The notes beneath the pieces are model-generated. The model saw nothing but the letters and a program-made list of their open reading frames with translations, ran no database searches and was not told the DNA's origin. This document shows positions 29,612 through 31,198 of a stretch of DNA of 31,198 bases, in pieces (position 1 is the stretch's first letter; each line of letters opens with the position of its first letter). Origin of the DNA: a virus. The stretch is from positions 1 to 31,198 of the IMG/VR virus record IMGVR_UViG_3300028130_000016; one strand, 5' to 3'. The translations under genes and the position numbers were made by a program.

Positions 29612-30438
29612 TACACTGCCTCCAATGCTGCTAGTCGTGTTTCCATGTCGTCAATCTTTGTGAGTGCCTCCTGCAGTGCAGCAGTCAGCAATGGAACAAT
29701 CTTGCTTTGGTCAATGCCTTGGTAGTCAGGAACGCTGCGAGTGCTTATTACAGCCTCTGTTACAACATTTCCATCATCATCAAGAACAGCAGGAGTGACT
29801 TCATACTCTTCATCACGCATGGCGTCTTTCGTACCTGTGACAGCCTCAGGGATAACTGCCTGCACCTCATGGGCGAGGAAGCCATCGACACGAGTACCGT
29901 CTGAAATCCACTCAAAGTTCACTGGCTTGAGAGCTTGGATACGAGCAGATGCACCTGTCATTGGCTGTGCGTCAGTCTTTAGGCGGTAGTCTGAGGATGT
30001 GCCATAAGCTGTCGCCGATCCTGCTGTTGTGATTTTACCAACAACACCATTGCCGTTCATAAACTCAATTTGAGTGGCTGTAGTGTTAACAGTAACTGAC
30101 TGCTTCACCCAAGAGTTATTACTGTCTGCTTCAACATAATATGTCCATCCATTGTTGCTGGGGTCTGCCGTTACAGGAGTATTGAGGTGGACATTACCGC
30201 TGCTGTCGATGCGCATGCGTTCTGAGCCGTTGGTGTTAAAACCCATACCCGTAACACCTTGACGCAGTATACCGCTGCTGCCCTCAAGGAAATACCCGCC
30301 ACCGTCTCCCGTTGAAGCAAATATATTACCATCCGTCACTAACTTTTCCGTAGGCGAACTCGTGCCAATCCCGACATTACCGCTGCTGTCTACATCAAGG
30401 CCGTTACTAAGGTCAGCTGTATCTCTTGCTTTAGACAT
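29611..30438 (-). CDS. tail fibre or spike tip with S74 intramolecular chaperone
   Basis: The N-terminal 90 residues have the repeated DSSGNVGIG and DSSGNVHLN pattern of fibre shafts. The last 125 residues are a Peptidase_S74 domain: TSSDYRLKTDAQPM with the Ser/Lys cleavage site, KPVNFEW, GFLAHEVQAVIPEAVTGTKD, and a closing coiled coil (LTKIDDMETRLAALEAV). S74 domains help the trimer fold and then cut themselves off. GAGGGAGG precedes the start. The small size suggests an accessory or terminal part of a longer fibre coded upstream. Confidence 0.92.
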   Translation of the reverse strand: MSKARDTADLSNGLDVDSSGNVGIGTSSPTEKLVTDGNIFASTGDGGGYFLEGSSGILRQGVTGMGFNTNGSERMRIDSSGNVHLNTPVTADPSNNGWTYYVEADSNNSWVKQSVTVNTTATQIEFMNGNGVVGKITTAGSATAYGTSSDYRLKTDAQPMTGASARIQALKPVNFEWISDGTRVDGFLAHEVQAVIPEAVTGTKDAMRDEEYEVTPAVLDDDGNVVTEAVISTRSVPDYQGIDQSKIVPLLTAALQEALTKIDDMETRLAALEAV

Positions 30439-30484
30439 CGGTCGTGCCTCCCTCGTTACGCATTGTAAATGCTACCGTCATAGC

Positions 30485-30742
30485 TTATACCCCTGCTTGC
30501 TGTGCAGCGAGATGAGCAGCGTAAGCAGCCTTAACCTCGTCTGTGTGAACTGCGGCAGCAATCGCTTGAACCTCTGCACTCTCGCCTGTGATGTCTGCAT
30601 CTGGTGCAACGACATGGCGGCTGAAGGATCGGCTGATCTCTACACCGTCACGTTCGATCACTGTGGCTGTCCTCACCTGTACGTGTTTGTAGTCTCCGCA
30701 AATTTCGATTTTGTCTTCAACTGTGCGTTCTGTTAGTGCCAT
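30485..30742 (-). CDS. hypothetical small protein among tail-fibre genes (85 aa)
   Basis: AGGAGA precedes the ATG. The protein starts MALTERTVEDKIEI and ends in an Ala-rich helix (AAYAAHLAAQQAGV). Proteins of this shape occur next to tail-fibre genes in marine phages; the role is unknown. It may be a fibre assembly helper. Confidence 0.66.
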   Translation of the reverse strand: MALTERTVEDKIEICGDYKHVQVRTATVIERDGVEISRSFSRHVVAPDADITGESAEVQAIAAAVHTDEVKAAYAAHLAAQQAGV

Positions 30743-30794
30743 CGTTTATCTCCTGTGATGGTTGGACTGACTACCCTGTGATCCAACAGGGGTA

Positions 30795-31198
30795 TTAAGA
30801 TGTGCGGTAGGCTATGTTAAACCTATACTCCACATTAGAAGATGCGCTTAGGTAGACTTTATTAAAGTTCGTAGATTCCCCACCTACTGAAACCCAATTC
30901 GGGAATGCAGAAGTATTACCACTTCCAGGGCCATCAAGAGGCAGTAAGGATGTTTTTGTGGAGGGGGTACCAACCGCACCTGAAATTATATGTGCGAAAC
31001 CCATTGCCGCTGAAACACTAATGCCGCTAGTGAAAGGCAGACCCGCAATTCCAGGAAAATCATTTGTAAAAGACCCTGTGCCACCATTAGTTCTTACGCC
31101 TCCATAGCAATATACCCAGTTTCCTATTTTTGTATAAACACCATCTTGCCGACCGTATGACCCACTCCAACCAGTGATCTCTGGACTGAACGTCCCAA
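30795..31198 (-). CDS. tail fibre protein, C-terminal part; gene runs off the right edge
   Basis: The frame is open to the right edge without a stop, so the ATG at 31004 is internal. The visible 134 residues are Gly/Ser/Thr-rich beta sequence with YTKIGNWVYCYGGVRT, the YxKxGNxV pattern of many phage fibre end domains, and end in FNIAYRTS. It is likely the receptor-binding end of a fibre. Confidence 0.8.
   Translation of the reverse strand, partial: GTFSPEITGWSGSYGRQDGVYTKIGNWVYCYGGVRTNGGTGSFTNDFPGIAGLPFTSGISVSAAMGFAHIISGAVGTPSTKTSLLPLDGPGSGNTSAFPNWVSVGGESTNFNKVYLSASSNVEYRFNIAYRTS

Overview
The window looks like part of the genome of a tailed, T7-like (podovirus-type) lytic phage, most likely infecting a marine alphaproteobacterium. 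The T7-like core is visible in the proteins: a gp4-type primase-helicase, a gp5-type family A DNA polymerase, a gp2.5-type single-strand binding protein, a gp3-type endonuclease I, and a block of large internal virion proteins ending in a 1223-residue protein. ThyX, a B12-dependent ribonucleotide reductase (NrdJ), MazG and a metallophosphoesterase beside this core are a combination known from roseophages of the SIO1 and cobavirus type. The host assignment is an inference from gene content. I see no integrase, rRNA, tRNA, CRISPR array or insertion sequence. No phage RNA polymerase, terminase, portal or capsid gene is in the window, so those must lie outside it if present.

Layout. Positions 1-20133 are all on the + strand. 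The left part (1-5216) holds the end of an M28/M20-like zinc peptidase, thyX with a homing-type HNH gene behind it, and a string of small, mostly overlapping unknown genes, including a tandem pair of paralogues. The replication block (5213-12663) runs primase-helicase, acidic protein, DNA polymerase, endonuclease VII, SSB, HNH, Cas4/RecB-like nuclease, endonuclease I, metallophosphoesterase. The nucleotide block (12755-15455) has MazG, an HNH gene and nrdJ. A DUF3310 gene follows.

Positions 15927-18992 hold a tightly coupled five-gene envelope cassette: a secreted ClpP-fold protein, an ExbB/TolQ/MotA-like channel, an ExbD/MotB-like partner with a periplasmic beta domain, a two-helix membrane protein, and an SbmA/BacA-family transporter. 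A cytoplasmic ClpP-like protein and two small genes close the + strand block at a terminator near 20158-20193.

From 31198 back to 20206 all genes are on the - strand and converge on the first block. They are tail-fibre pieces (one with an S74 autoprotease domain), a membrane protein, a HlyC-like toxin acyltransferase, an Ala/Gln-rich virion protein, a virion lysozyme-type protein, and the 588- and 1223-residue internal virion proteins. Almost every stop overlaps the next start (ATGA or TAATG).

Regulation is readable. There are nine near-consensus sigma70 promoters with 17-18 bp spacers (eight +, one -). Several are interlocked with rho-independent hairpins, so upstream transcripts end where the next begins. 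This points to use of host RNA polymerase.

The strongest leads for new biology are two. One is the envelope cassette, which may import B12 or peptides, or remodel the envelope, in a phage whose reductase needs B12. The other is the HlyC-like acyltransferase at the head of the ejection-protein operon.
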